Positions 5,965 through 5,978 of a DNA stretch of 5,978 nt are shown in pieces. The first letter of the stretch is position 1, and each line of letters starts with the position of its first letter. A program made the translations under genes and the position numbers. The notes under the pieces were generated by a model. It saw only the letters and a program-made list of their open reading frames with translations, had not been told where the DNA came from and made no database searches. Origin of the DNA: an uncultured Cetobacterium sp. (GTDB taxonomy: Bacteria; Fusobacteriota; Fusobacteriia; Fusobacteriales; Fusobacteriaceae); contig CAAFWD010000136.1 in the NCBI GenBank assembly GCA_900766645.1, forward strand, positions 1-5,978, written 5' to 3'.

Positions 5965-5978
5965 GATTGGCAACTTCC
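5965..5978 (-). rRNA. Possible 3' end of 5S rRNA, cut by the contig edge
   Basis: The last 14 bases read GGAAGTTGCCAATC on the minus strand. Bacterial 5S rRNAs end in a similar way (for example AGTAGGGAACTGCCAGGCAT in E. coli), and a 5S-tRNA-Asn order at the end of an rRNA operon is common. The fragment is too short for certainty; the 3' end of another tRNA (GGAAGTT-G-CCA) is the main alternative. Both explain why a short-read assembly would stop here, since such genes are multicopy. Confidence 0.45.

Noticed and set aside
5965..5978. 3' end of a second tRNA (GGAAGTT-G-CCA)
   Set aside because: Possible, but the implied 5' acceptor strand AACTTCC would be unusual, and the match to 5S rRNA 3' ends is better; kept only as the alternative.

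Overview
The window looks like a complete short-read contig from a low-GC, Gram-negative bacterium, most likely a member of the Fusobacteriota (Fusobacterium, Cetobacterium or a relative). This rests on the very AT-rich coding and spacer DNA, AGGAGG-type ribosome binding sites, an exported repeat protein ending in a C-terminal phenylalanine as outer-membrane proteins do, and the kinds of housekeeping genes present. The genus cannot be fixed from the sequence alone. Every gene is on the minus strand, so transcription runs from the right end towards the left.

From right to left: (1) 5965-5978 appears to be the last bases of a 5S rRNA. A complete tRNA-Asn(GTT) with encoded CCA follows at 5879-5954, so the contig probably breaks inside an rRNA operon. 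(2) A perfect AT-only palindrome links the tRNA to a small exported protein (5251-5829) made of about 14-residue G-x-Q-x-G-L-x-N repeats, resembling VC2662/LA_2272-type surface repeat proteins. (3) rplS (ribosomal protein L19) is a self-contained unit. It has a near-consensus promoter, a leader with three AATATTC elements that can form mutually exclusive hairpins next to the Shine-Dalgarno site, the gene itself, and a strong intrinsic terminator. (4) An extended -10 promoter directly behind that terminator starts a tight five-gene cluster: lepB (signal peptidase I), rimI-like acetyltransferase, purB (adenylosuccinate lyase), a Gx/heptaprenyl-diphosphate-synthase-component-I-like membrane protein, and glmM (phosphoglucosamine mutase). 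Gaps within it are 4, 24 and 12 bases, then a 4-base ATGA overlap. (5) glmM runs off the left edge because bases 1-18 are an exact Illumina adapter sequence rather than genome.

The cluster joins protein export, protein N-terminal acetylation, purine synthesis, a membrane transport-type protein and the cell-wall precursor pathway. These are growth-related functions sharing a transcript, not one biochemical pathway. I found no mobile element, CRISPR array, defence system or convincing novel system. The most interesting points are the rplS leader, the internally duplicated repeat protein, the altered acetyl-CoA loop in the RimI homologue, and the adapter and rRNA contig ends.
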